Source of the DNA: Roseivirga pacifica
GTDB lineage: Bacteria > Bacteroidota > Bacteroidia > Cytophagales > Cyclobacteriaceae
Direction: 5' to 3'
NCBI RefSeq assembly: GCF_900111145.1
Contig: NZ_FOIR01000002.1
Coordinates: 806,001-870,000 of the forward strand
DNA length: 64,000 nucleotides
The position numbers and the translations under genes are program-made. Positions 9,332 through 18,282 of this stretch are shown piece after piece (the stretch's first letter is position 1; every line of letters starts with the position of its first letter). The notes under the pieces were generated by a model, which was not told the DNA's origin, did no database searches, and worked only from the letters and a program-made list of their open reading frames with translations.

Positions 9332-10558
9332 ATGAAGGAGAGAGAGGAAGTTGAACTTTTAAATTTTGACGTTAAGCACTTTACCAAAGAAGCGCTCATC
9401 AGTGCAGCCATTCAATCGGCATTCGATTTAGGCCTGCCTGTGGCGGTTTGGCGTCTTCCAAACCAAAACGAAATTAACCTGATTGTTAGCTTTACAGCCT
9501 TACAGCAGCTTCAGCGCGTGGAGTTCCCTACCCTACCAAAAGGCTTTTTGATTGCTCCTTTCGAAAACGACAAAAAAGGCAACCAATTCATCAAAGCAGA
9601 TTTTCACCTCTCTTTCGATTTTGATGAAGTAATTGAAGGCTCCGACATTTCTTCAGACGAAACGGCAACCGGAAAAGCCTTCAAAACCCAGCTCATTGAA
9701 AGACTCTCAAATCCAATTGAAAAGCCTGAGTACTTTAGTTTAGAAAAAGCTGTAGACACTTCGGTAGATTATAAAGCATTAGTTCAAAAGTCGATTGATT
9801 ACATCAAATCAGGAGTTTTTGAAAAAGTAGTGCCTGCAAGGGCTGCGCAGTTTCAGTTGCCTCAGCACTTCGACCCTGTAAGCCTTTTCATGAATATTTG
9901 CCAGGAGTACACTAATGCTTTTGCATACTTTGTTTCTACTCCAGAAATCGGCACATGGATGGGCGCTACACCAGAATTACTACTGAGCAAACAGCAAAAC
10001 ATATTCAAAACAGTAGCTTTGGCTGGCACCAAAAGATTTGATACAGAAACACCTATTGAAGAAACTGCTTGGCTACAGAAAGAAATTGAGGAACAAGCAC
10101 TTGTAAGCCGTTACATTATCAGCTGTTTCAAAAAAATACGCTTAAGAGAGTTTGAAGAAAGAGGCCCTAGAACATCAAAAGCAGGTAATTTACTTCACTT
10201 AAAAACCACCTACGAGGTGGATGTGGAAGCAACCAATTTTCCAGAACTACCCACAGTGATGCTAGAGTTGTTACATCCGACTTCGGCCGTAGCTGGCATG
10301 CCTAAAACAGAAACCTTGCAATTCTTAAGCGAGTACGAAGGGCTCGACAGGGCTTATTATTCTGGCTTTTTAGGACCGGTTAACCTAGATGAACAAACGA
10401 ATATTTTCGTGAATTTGCGCTGCATGCAAGTAGATAAACACACTACAACCTTGTACGCTGGCGCTGGTGTTACGGAAGATTCTGTTCCTGAAAAAGAGTA
10501 CCTTGAAACGGAAATGAAATTTAATACGCTTCGCAACCTAATTTATCCGGCCTCTTGA
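9332..10558 (+). CDS. menF: isochorismate synthase
   Basis: 408 aa from the ATG at 9332; a TTG five codons upstream lies within the previous gene and is less likely. The enzyme converts chorismate to isochorismate, the first committed step of menaquinone synthesis. The C-terminal chorismate-binding domain shows FKTVALAGTKRF, the ELLHPTSAVAGMPK block, RAYYSGFLGPVN and GAGVTEDSVPEKEYLETEMK, all signatures of this family. The variable N-terminal half is typical of isochorismate synthases. The stop TGA overlaps the TTG start of menD (TTGA), which indicates translational coupling. Confidence 0.93.
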   Translation: MKEREEVELLNFDVKHFTKEALISAAIQSAFDLGLPVAVWRLPNQNEINLIVSFTALQQLQRVEFPTLPKGFLIAPFENDKKGNQFIKADFHLSFDFDEVIEGSDISSDETATGKAFKTQLIERLSNPIEKPEYFSLEKAVDTSVDYKALVQKSIDYIKSGVFEKVVPARAAQFQLPQHFDPVSLFMNICQEYTNAFAYFVSTPEIGTWMGATPELLLSKQQNIFKTVALAGTKRFDTETPIEETAWLQKEIEEQALVSRYIISCFKKIRLREFEERGPRTSKAGNLLHLKTTYEVDVEATNFPELPTVMLELLHPTSAVAGMPKTETLQFLSEYEGLDRAYYSGFLGPVNLDEQTNIFVNLRCMQVDKHTTTLYAGAGVTEDSVPEKEYLETEMKFNTLRNLIYPAS

Positions 10559-12234
10559 TTTTCTCGCACATAAACGAATTAGTGGCGCTTTGCGCTGCAC
10601 ACGGAGTAAAAGAAGCCATCATTTCTCCGGGCTCACGTTCTGCAGCCATTACGCTTACATTCGAAGCCCACCCCGACATTAACGTTCGCATGATTCCCGA
10701 TGAAAGATCAGCGGCCTTTATTGCCATGGGCATTGCGCAGCAAGCGCAACAACCGGTAGTGTTGGTTTGCACTTCGGGCTCTGCTACACTCAACTACGCT
10801 CCTGCCGTTGCTGAGGCTTTCTATCAAGAAGTACCTCTAATTGTAATTACTGCAGATAGACCACCAGAATGGGTCGATCAGTACGATGGACAAACCATCC
10901 GCCAAGAAGGCATTTACGCCAATCATATTAAAAGTCCCTATAATCTACCGGTCGATTTAAGCCATAGCGATGCCAAATGGCAAGCAAATCGAATGGTGAA
11001 CGAAGCACTTTTAACTGCACAAACTGCCCCTTTCGGCCCAGTACATGTTAACGTACCACTAAGAGAGCCTTTTTACCCAGAGGCCCACGAGGAAATTAGC
11101 TTCGAAACGCCTCGGGTTATTAGAAAATTCGCAGTAGATCAATTGCCAAACGAAGCACATTGGGAACTGCTACTTGACCAATGGAAAAGCGCTACTAACT
11201 GCTGGATAATCGTTGGGCATAACGACCCTTCTAAAGAACTTACTGCTGCTTTAAGTACGCTTAAGCCATATGCTAATGTCTTTTCAGATATTATTGGTAA
11301 TCAGCAAACTGAAGGCGTAATCACCAGCCAAGACCTATTTCTGCAGCCGGCCAATTTTGGTGCTTTTACTACGGAAGCTCCAGATTTGATCATAACAATT
11401 GGTAAGTCTTTGATCTCGAAAAACCTAAAGCTTTTTCTGCGTAAGAACCCTCCAAAACAACATTGGCACATAAATCAAGGCGAAAGGTTGAACGACTCTT
11501 TACAGCACTTAAGCCATTGGATTGACGCTCGCCCAGCTCAGTTCTTAAATGAATTAAGTATTCGTATAAAGGATAGTAAATCCTTATCTAATTCCTTCTG
11601 GACAGACAGAAATGCTGTTGCGAAAGAAGCCTTGCGCAAACATTTAGCCCAAACGGAATATAGTGAATTAAAAGCCACGCATGAGGTAATGCAGGCGATG
11701 CCTGAAAGTACCACTCTCCATTTGGCAAACAGTATGGCTGTTCGTTATGCAAACTTTGTAGGAGTTGATTCGAACCGCACAACGGTTTACAGTAACCGAG
11801 GCACCTCGGGTATAGATGGTTGCAATAGTACAGCCCTTGGAGCCGCTTTGGCTACAGACCAAATGGTTACGCTAATTACAGGCGATTTGGCTTTCTTTTA
11901 CGATAGAAACGCCTTCTGGAACAGCGAAAAATTCAACAACCTGCGCATTATTATATTGAACAATGATGGCGGTGGTATTTTCGGAATGATAAAAGGCCCT
12001 AGACAGCAAACGGCTTATCAAAAACTCTTTCAAACCCCTCACGGACTAACTGCAAAAAAGCTTTGCAAAGAGTTTGGAATGAGCTACTTGAGTGTAAAAA
12101 ACAGCGTAGAACTAAAGGATGTACTCAAGCACTTTTATGCCAAATCAAAAACAGCCAAAATTCTCGAGATCTTCACCGACTCTGAAGAAAGCGCCAAAGA
12201 CCTTACTAGCCTAAAGCAAGCATTAGTGGTTTGA
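10555..12234 (+). CDS. menD: SEPHCHC synthase (2-succinyl-5-enolpyruvyl-6-hydroxy-3-cyclohexene-1-carboxylate synthase)
   Basis: 559 aa thiamine-diphosphate enzyme that adds succinic semialdehyde from 2-oxoglutarate to isochorismate. The N-terminal ISPGSRSAAITL motif (about residues 23-34) and VLVCTSGSATLNYAPAVAEA (about 65-84) are MenD signatures. The ThDP-binding motif runs from GDLAFFYDRNAFW (about 443) to NNDGGGIF. Translation starts at TTG, overlapping the menF stop by 4 bp. The last 12 bp overlap the 3' end of a convergent gene. Confidence 0.95.
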   Translation: MIFSHINELVALCAAHGVKEAIISPGSRSAAITLTFEAHPDINVRMIPDERSAAFIAMGIAQQAQQPVVLVCTSGSATLNYAPAVAEAFYQEVPLIVITADRPPEWVDQYDGQTIRQEGIYANHIKSPYNLPVDLSHSDAKWQANRMVNEALLTAQTAPFGPVHVNVPLREPFYPEAHEEISFETPRVIRKFAVDQLPNEAHWELLLDQWKSATNCWIIVGHNDPSKELTAALSTLKPYANVFSDIIGNQQTEGVITSQDLFLQPANFGAFTTEAPDLIITIGKSLISKNLKLFLRKNPPKQHWHINQGERLNDSLQHLSHWIDARPAQFLNELSIRIKDSKSLSNSFWTDRNAVAKEALRKHLAQTEYSELKATHEVMQAMPESTTLHLANSMAVRYANFVGVDSNRTTVYSNRGTSGIDGCNSTALGAALATDQMVTLITGDLAFFYDRNAFWNSEKFNNLRIIILNNDGGGIFGMIKGPRQQTAYQKLFQTPHGLTAKKLCKEFGMSYLSVKNSVELKDVLKHFYAKSKTAKILEIFTDSEESAKDLTSLKQALVV

Positions 12235-13356
12235 CGGTACTTCATAGTTAGTAGGCACTATATCAGCGATTTTCTCAAAGCCCCAATAACCATTGGAGTA
12301 GAAAGCAATCGGGTTAATTACATAACCGTTCTGCTCAAATACTATTGGCTCTTCCTCACTTACCATGGATATCCACGATTGTTGTGGCTTTCTATATTTC
12401 TTAGGTACTGAGGACTTTTTACCACTAGAAAACGGGTTCTTCCAATCCATAAACTCAGGACTCTCCAGCTCATTTACATAGGTAATGTAAACGTAGCCTT
12501 CAAAATTCAGCTTTTTAGAAATTGGCGTTGGGCCTGGCTCAAGCATGGCAAAAAGATCAACAGGTCTTCCATCTGTAACGCGGCCAAAACCTTTTATGTC
12601 CTTCGCCATCTGCACTTCGTAACCTATCTCGTCTAACTCATTATGATAAAGTGCTTTAAAAAAGTGTTCGACTGAACCATTGAGCGCTTCAAGTCTAGCT
12701 TCATCCCAGTTTGCTTGCTTGCGTTTTCCTCCTTCCATCGGCTCAAAAACAGGAAAACCATAAAACCGGGTATAGCTCTGCCTGTAGTAAACCACAAACT
12801 CCTCTAACAAATAAGTGAGCTTATAGCCCAAAGCCTTGTTTTCAATAATCAACGGTTCTCGCGAAAAAGCCTCTAAGGAATTAGACTGTTCGTCATAAAT
12901 GAAATCAATGGCTTCTTCATTCAATATCTTGCATTTCTTGGCGTTTGCCGATTCGCCCAAAAACAGCCTCTTGAACTGCTCAAGCCTACTTTTCCACTCA
13001 GCATCCTTCTTTGCCACTACTTCAACACTTCCAAGGTTCACACTCTCAGGAATCAGGTTTATTTCGAAGCCAATATCTTCTGGTGTAAGTAATTGAATGG
13101 ACCTCGCATAGGTTTCGAACCCCACAAATTTCACGATTAGGTCGTATGTACCGGGTCTTTCTATTGTAAGGTTAAATTCGCCAACCTCATTGGTTACGGT
13201 ACCATAAGTAGTATTGGCCAAAAACACGTTCGCAAAAGGGAGTGTCTCTTGTGTGTTGGCGTCTCGCACAACTCCGCTAATTTTGAAAACATTGGTTTGG
13301 CTAAAAGAATTGAGTGCTAAAAAGTAAGAAAAAAGCACAATTAGGCTGAATCTCAT
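12223..13356 (-). CDS. secreted protein with carboxypeptidase-like regulatory domain
   Basis: 377 aa with signal peptide MRFSLIVLFSYFLALNSFSQ. Residues about 24-105 form a CarboxypepD_reg-like beta-sandwich (FKISGVVRDANTQETLPFANVFLANT and GEFNLTIERPGTYDLIVKFVGF). The rest, with YRQSYTRFYGFPVFEPMEGGKRK, is an extension seen in Bacteroidota secreted proteins of unknown function. It is cell-envelope located by prediction. It is inserted on the opposite strand between menD and menE: its 3' end overlaps menD by 12 bp, and its 5' end is divergent from menE with only 23 bp between them. Confidence 0.8.
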   Translation of the reverse strand: MRFSLIVLFSYFLALNSFSQTNVFKISGVVRDANTQETLPFANVFLANTTYGTVTNEVGEFNLTIERPGTYDLIVKFVGFETYARSIQLLTPEDIGFEINLIPESVNLGSVEVVAKKDAEWKSRLEQFKRLFLGESANAKKCKILNEEAIDFIYDEQSNSLEAFSREPLIIENKALGYKLTYLLEEFVVYYRQSYTRFYGFPVFEPMEGGKRKQANWDEARLEALNGSVEHFFKALYHNELDEIGYEVQMAKDIKGFGRVTDGRPVDLFAMLEPGPTPISKKLNFEGYVYITYVNELESPEFMDWKNPFSSGKKSSVPKKYRKPQQSWISMVSEEEPIVFEQNGYVINPIAFYSNGYWGFEKIADIVPTNYEVPSNH

Positions 13357-13379
13357 GATGAATTGGTTAATCTTGGTTT

Positions 13380-14459
13380 ATGGCGATCAGTTTTGTCCTT
13401 GAAGGCAAATTTCATACCACAACAGAGCTACTTTCTATCCCTCAGGAGGAATTACCTGAGTGGTTATATGAAGTTCAGAATTTTGTGCAAAAATGGGTAA
13501 ATAATGATGCTTTTTTCGAGCAACAAACCTCCGGCTCTACAGGAACTCCAAAAACCATTAGGCTTACAAAAAAGCAAATGGAAGCCAGTGCACAGGCAAC
13601 CATTAAAGCATTGAACATTCCACAAAAAGCCAGCGCATTACTATGCATTAACCCAGCTTACATTGGTGGTAAAATGATGATTGTAAGGGCAATGCTGGGC
13701 GAGTGGAACTTGGAACTGGTTGCTCCAACCAGCAATCCAGTTAACGACTGTACTCTAAAACATTACGACTTTGCAGCCTTTGTACCCATGCAAATGAAAC
13801 AACTGGCTACATCTAAATCGGGATTGGCCTTTTTACATAGAATTGACTGTGCAATAATTGGCGGAGCACCTGTGGACAGCAGCCTTTTGCAGCAGCTACA
13901 GCAGTCATCTTGTATTTGTTATAGCACCTATGGCATGACGGAAACTGTTTCTCATGTAGCGCTAAAACAGCTAAATGGAGCAGAAAAAAGCGACTTTTTC
14001 AAAGTGATTGGTAATAATGAAGTTAAGTGCGATGAAAGGGATTGCTTAAGGGTGAGAGGGGCTGTTACCAATAACGAGTGGATTCAAACTAATGATGTAA
14101 TCGAAGTAGTACAAGGAGGCTTTAAATGGATTGGCCGATCCGACTTTGTCGTAAACTCTGGCGGAGTAAAGATTCAGATTGAGGAGACCGAACAAATCCT
14201 GAGCAAGTTACTTGCCTTGAGCACCTCTGATGAGCTGATGCTATGGAAAGCGCCTGATCAAACCCTTGGCGAGGTACTAATTGCCATCGTCAACTCCAAA
14301 ACGCTGATGACCAAGGTAATGGATATGGAGCAAACGCTTAAAGAAAAGCTACCAAAGTATCACTTCCCTAGGCGCTGGTACATCTCCAAAAATTTCTATA
14401 AAACCGATAGTGGTAAACTCGACAGGAAGAAGACCTACGAGTCAGTTAATGCTGAATAA
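13380..14459 (+). CDS. menE: o-succinylbenzoate-CoA ligase (AMP-binding enzyme)
   Basis: 359 aa ANL-superfamily ligase that activates o-succinylbenzoate to its CoA ester. The phosphate-binding loop QQTSGSTGTPKTI is at about residues 48-60, followed by the adenylate motif STYGMTETVSH (about 182-192) and IGRSDFVVNSGGVKI (about 254-268). The catalytic lysine region is DSGKLDRKK near the C terminus. It is shorter than MenE of E. coli, as is common in Bacteroidota. Identity as MenE rests on the family motifs plus proximity to menF and menD. The 3' end overlaps the convergent DUF2911 gene by 14 bp. Confidence 0.88.
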   Translation: MAISFVLEGKFHTTTELLSIPQEELPEWLYEVQNFVQKWVNNDAFFEQQTSGSTGTPKTIRLTKKQMEASAQATIKALNIPQKASALLCINPAYIGGKMMIVRAMLGEWNLELVAPTSNPVNDCTLKHYDFAAFVPMQMKQLATSKSGLAFLHRIDCAIIGGAPVDSSLLQQLQQSSCICYSTYGMTETVSHVALKQLNGAEKSDFFKVIGNNEVKCDERDCLRVRGAVTNNEWIQTNDVIEVVQGGFKWIGRSDFVVNSGGVKIQIEETEQILSKLLALSTSDELMLWKAPDQTLGEVLIAIVNSKTLMTKVMDMEQTLKEKLPKYHFPRRWYISKNFYKTDSGKLDRKKTYESVNAE

Positions 14460-15315
14460 GCTTTTGCCATTCTTCGATATACCCCTCGGCTAGACGAACA
14501 AATTCGTCTTTCCCCTCCTCTTCAGCTAATTTTGCAGAAACCTCTGCGGCTGCAATAGCCTCTTTGTACCAATGCATTTGACCTAAAACCAATGCACGTA
14601 CTCGATAAATGTAGTATTTGGGTCCTTCCAATCTCTCTGCTTCCTCTAGCCACGTTAGAGCCATTCCATGCTTTTTATTACGTTCTTGCATGTATTTAGC
14701 AGCCTCGTAATAAGTTACAGCCGTTGGGTTATGATCTATCTGATAATGGATATCGTCCATTACCATTGGATCAGTATCTACTGATATTCTAAAGTCAATT
14801 TGAAAATGCTCCCATTGCCAAACCATGGTAGCCGAGGTATGCGTAAACCCCTGAAAATCGATTCTAAAAGTTTCTACAAGATCATTCAATGCTTTGGGCT
14901 GAACAGTAAAACGAAGCGCATCCATTTCAGGATTATAGGCATCGCGACCATCGCCCCAGTGTGTGGTATCTTGATGGAATACAACCTCCCAGTTATCTTG
15001 ATGAGGAAAAGCATATAAAGCATAAGTCCCCGCCTTTAACGGATTACCAGCTACTACCACATCGGTAGAAAAAGAAACCTTGGTAGACTCATTGGCGCCA
15101 ACTCGCCAAATTCTGTCATAAGGAATAATTTCACCCAAAATTTGTCTACCTCGTTTAGATGGCCGTGAATACTTCACTTCCACTTTAGTAAGCCCAATCA
15201 TTTGCTCCAGCTTAGCATCAGGGCTTATTCTTGGAATATTCACCTGAGCTTGCAAATTAATGCATGCCAAAAGCAACAATACGTTCATCAACAAAACTCT
15301 ACCTAACACGCTCAT
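14446..15315 (-). CDS. DUF2911 domain-containing secreted protein
   Basis: 289 aa from the ATG at 15315 (MSVLGRVLLMNVLLLLACINLQAQ, a proper signal peptide). A start eight codons upstream would put charged residues before it. The DUF2911 core is at about residues 27-175, with VEVKYSRPSKRGRQI, WRVGANESTKVSF and AGTYALYAFP. A helical TPR-like C-terminal region follows (YYEAAKYMQERNKKHGMALTWLEEAERLEG). The function is unknown; the family is almost confined to Bacteroidota and is predicted to be periplasmic. The 3' end overlaps menE. Confidence 0.86.
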   Translation of the reverse strand: MSVLGRVLLMNVLLLLACINLQAQVNIPRISPDAKLEQMIGLTKVEVKYSRPSKRGRQILGEIIPYDRIWRVGANESTKVSFSTDVVVAGNPLKAGTYALYAFPHQDNWEVVFHQDTTHWGDGRDAYNPEMDALRFTVQPKALNDLVETFRIDFQGFTHTSATMVWQWEHFQIDFRISVDTDPMVMDDIHYQIDHNPTAVTYYEAAKYMQERNKKHGMALTWLEEAERLEGPKYYIYRVRALVLGQMHWYKEAIAAAEVSAKLAEEEGKDEFVRLAEGYIEEWQKLIQH

Positions 15316-15366
15316 GTTGTGCTTTTTATAATTGCTCAAATCTAGGATTATTCGTTAAATTAAAGA

Positions 15367-16614
15367 ATGCGTTGCCTTGGATTTTTGTTCCTCTTCTATG
15401 CATTTTCTATGCCAACGATTGTCGGTCAGTCTCTCTATAAAGATGGCTTTTTACTTCGCAGCCCATTCGACACCATCCATGGCCAAGTTAAATACCTGAG
15501 CTACAACAAAGCATCACAAAGTTGTATTTTCATTACTCCCTCAGGCAAAGAGGAACATTACTTGCCCAACGAACTTTTCGGCTACGGTATTGGAACAGAA
15601 CTACTATTTATCGCCAAAAATATTACCGAAGAAAAGGTGAGATTTATGGAAGTAGTTTATCAAGGAACAGTCATCCTATATGCCTTTCGAGACATCAATC
15701 AACGCGACTATTTCTATTTAGAGCATCCGAAAAGCGGTGCTTTTGAACTACTACAACAAAAGACCTTAAGACGGCAGGGCAAAACCATTACGCTTAAGCC
15801 ATTTAAAGAAGTTATTGCTTCGATGCTTCCTAAAAGCGAGCTTGTAATAGATGAAATTGAACAACTCAGCCTTAAGCATAATGCACTGAGTAACTTTTTG
15901 CAGTCTTACGATGAGCGCTATGCGCAATTTCAAGGCAGAACTTTTCAAGGATTTAAGAAAAGATGGCCTCCCAAAATAGCCCCCATTGCTGGTGCTGGAA
16001 TTTCGGTGCTTACCATTAATGGCTACGATCAACGTGCTACAAACCACTATTTCGAAGCAGGGATTAAATTTCAGAAAGAAGTATCTCGTGGTACCGGCCG
16101 GCTATTTATCGATTTGGATTTTCTGCTTCGCTATGAAGACATTAAGTCTGGAATATTTCACAAAGAAGAATTTACTACAGCCGAAACCGTATTAAACAAC
16201 GGACTCAACATTAATACCTTAGCAGCCAATTTCAACATATCTGGGCCAGTATTGTACGAATCGGAAGTAATGCTAGAACGCTACAATTTAGTAGCACCAA
16301 TCAACCTCAAATACTTCTTTCCGGCTAAAAACCGTGTATTCTCACTAAACCTAGGTCTCACCAATCAATATGTGCTTTCGAAGAATGGTAGTTACTACGG
16401 GCGCGTTAGCCAGAACAATACCATACGGATAGAAGAATTTACTACCGAAAACAGTTATCGTTTTCGAACGGGAATCAACATTGGAATCGGCTTGTACTTA
16501 CTCGGAAAAAACACTTGGTTTATGGATGTACAGCACTCCCCTGCCTGGCTAGATCAGGGAAACCTCAACTTTGCCTATACAGGGTTACGCTTGGGTGCTT
16601 TTATTGGTAACTAG
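15367..16614 (+). CDS. secreted beta-strand-rich protein, probable outer-membrane barrel
   Basis: 415 aa with signal peptide MRCLGFLFLFYAFSMPTIVGQ. The N-terminal third (DTIHGQVKYLSYNKASQSCIFITPSGKEEHY) resembles a small soluble beta domain. The C-terminal half, from about residue 200, has alternating strands ending YTGLRLGAFIGN, consistent with a PorT-like barrel. I do not recognise a specific family. Its stop codon directly abuts the stop of the convergent regulator gene (TAGCTA), leaving no intergenic base. Confidence 0.65.
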   Translation: MRCLGFLFLFYAFSMPTIVGQSLYKDGFLLRSPFDTIHGQVKYLSYNKASQSCIFITPSGKEEHYLPNELFGYGIGTELLFIAKNITEEKVRFMEVVYQGTVILYAFRDINQRDYFYLEHPKSGAFELLQQKTLRRQGKTITLKPFKEVIASMLPKSELVIDEIEQLSLKHNALSNFLQSYDERYAQFQGRTFQGFKKRWPPKIAPIAGAGISVLTINGYDQRATNHYFEAGIKFQKEVSRGTGRLFIDLDFLLRYEDIKSGIFHKEEFTTAETVLNNGLNINTLAANFNISGPVLYESEVMLERYNLVAPINLKYFFPAKNRVFSLNLGLTNQYVLSKNGSYYGRVSQNNTIRIEEFTTENSYRFRTGINIGIGLYLLGKNTWFMDVQHSPAWLDQGNLNFAYTGLRLGAFIGN

Positions 16615-17397
16615 CTACTTTTTAAGCTTTATCACCTCCTGCTGTAGTTCAAGCACTATATCCTTTAACTGCTCAAAATTCATATCGTCTTTTGAATGCT
16701 CAGGAAAGTCCATACTCAAATAGGCCTTGGCCTCCCAAATCTCAAGCACATCCTCCACATTTACACGGTAAGGCGAATAGGCTTTGTTATCCGAGACTAA
16801 AAACAGCTGATTATGGTCTTTGGTATAATCGAACACGCGCTTATATACCACTCCTTCCTCTTTTGACAACAGGATGTAACATCTACCGTCCTTCAAGTCG
16901 CGCAAACTATCTAGATACTGCCCAATAATGATTGTCCCTGGCTTAATTGGTAACATGGAGTCACCTGTAATTTCGAACGCTCGGTGCGTACCCGTACGAG
17001 GTAAAGTAGGCAAGTTAAATTTGGGCATTTCTTCTAAGTATTCAGGGTCAGCATAGCCATTTAAATACCCAGCAGAAGCCTTTTGAGGAATCAGATCAAT
17101 ATACTCCTCATTATCTTCATTCACCGTTATTGAAAGTACCTTCATTCCCCCTGACTGATCGCCAAGTGCCTCAATCTTCTCCAAAGAAAGCTTAGTAAGA
17201 TCCTTAGCAATCAGGTTATCAACGGATACGCCAAACACCTTAGACATATTCAGCAAATTGTTCAATCGAGGATCTGCCCTGCCCTCCTCATAAGCCCCAA
17301 CAAGCGACCTTTTAATATCAATTTTATCTGCAAAATCACCTTGCGTCCACTGATGGAGCTTCCTTAAGTGTTTAATGTTATCCGAAACAATACTCAT
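16615..17397 (-). CDS. XRE-family regulator with S24 (LexA-like) peptidase domain
   Basis: 260 aa. An HTH_3 domain lies at residues 7-62 (IKHLRKLHQWTQGDFADKI, then RSLVGAYEEGRADP). A peptidase S24 domain follows at about 103-230, with FEITGDSMLPIKPGTIIIG (nucleophile Ser147) and GVVYKRVFDY (general base Lys186). An Ala109-Gly110 pair in KASAGYLNGY sits where LexA/CI-type proteins self-cleave, so damage-triggered autocleavage is possible but unproven. A C-terminal helix (residues 240-260) may dimerise. Such stand-alone regulators are common in Bacteroidota chromosomes. The divergent neighbour across 101 bp (220-aa protein) is a candidate target. Confidence 0.85.
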   Translation of the reverse strand: MSIVSDNIKHLRKLHQWTQGDFADKIDIKRSLVGAYEEGRADPRLNNLLNMSKVFGVSVDNLIAKDLTKLSLEKIEALGDQSGGMKVLSITVNEDNEEYIDLIPQKASAGYLNGYADPEYLEEMPKFNLPTLPRTGTHRAFEITGDSMLPIKPGTIIIGQYLDSLRDLKDGRCYILLSKEEGVVYKRVFDYTKDHNQLFLVSDNKAYSPYRVNVEDVLEIWEAKAYLSMDFPEHSKDDMNFEQLKDIVLELQQEVIKLKK

Positions 17398-17498
17398 ACT
17401 GCAATTTAAAACAGAAAACTAAATATTTTAGCGTATTGATAATAATTTTAGAGTTCGTTTTGGCACATTTTTAGCTTTAAATCGAAAAACTCAACAAC

Positions 17499-18161
17499 AT
17501 GAAAACAGCACTCACGTCAATACTACTGCTTTTGGTCACAGCAGTTTATGGTCAATCTACTTGGGGCTTCAATGCCTATGCATTTCTACCCACAGGCGAG
17601 CTAAAAAACGATTCTCCCGAAGTGTGGGGAGGCGGTTTTGCCTTTGAAGTAGCGGCTACCATCAAGCAATCGCCCATATATTTAGGCGGCCAGCTGGACA
17701 TAACCCGATACGGCTCTGAAGTAAGAGACGGTTACCATGGCCCAGACCTAGGCGAGATTAGACTGCGCAGAAACTACGAAATGGCCAGAATGCTTGGCTT
17801 AGTCCGGTTCAAACCAGACTGCGGCATTAACTTTTACCCTTATTTCGATTTTCTAATTGGCCCATCGTACATATACACAAGAGCTACGCTAAGAGACGAC
17901 TCCTTTTCAGAACCCTTCGATCATTATTTTGACCTTGACGACTTTACCATTAGCTATGGTTTTGGCGCTGGAGTCGAGATTTTTCTACACGAATACCTTA
18001 TACTAGACCTGCACTTAAAAAGCATGACTACGGGCCGTGTTGAATACCTCACCCCTAGCGCTGTTCATTACAACAATTCGGAAGATTACTACGAACTAGA
18101 CATTCAAAATTCATCCTTCGATAATTTGAATTTAGGAGTAGGAATCAAGCTTGTATTCTAA
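17499..18161 (+). CDS. secreted protein, likely outer-membrane beta-barrel
   Basis: 220 aa with signal peptide MKTALTSILLLLVTAVYGQ. The mature part has strands such as WGFNAYAFLPTGEL and FAFEVAATIKQSPIYLGGQLDI, ending FDNLNLGVGIKLVF with a terminal aromatic. This pattern fits an eight- to ten-stranded outer-membrane barrel of the OmpA/OMP_b-brl type; no specific family is recognised. It is transcribed divergently from the XRE/S24 regulator, which could control it. Confidence 0.62.
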   Translation: MKTALTSILLLLVTAVYGQSTWGFNAYAFLPTGELKNDSPEVWGGGFAFEVAATIKQSPIYLGGQLDITRYGSEVRDGYHGPDLGEIRLRRNYEMARMLGLVRFKPDCGINFYPYFDFLIGPSYIYTRATLRDDSFSEPFDHYFDLDDFTISYGFGAGVEIFLHEYLILDLHLKSMTTGRVEYLTPSAVHYNNSEDYYELDIQNSSFDNLNLGVGIKLVF

Positions 18162-18282
18162 TTAAATCCTGTTTTAGAAGCCATTCAAACCTCAAAATTT
18201 GCGTTCCTAAAATTCCCATTTTCTCTATGCTTAACTAAATGATAGCTTAAGCTTAATTCAATCATTGATAAACTAGAGAAGT

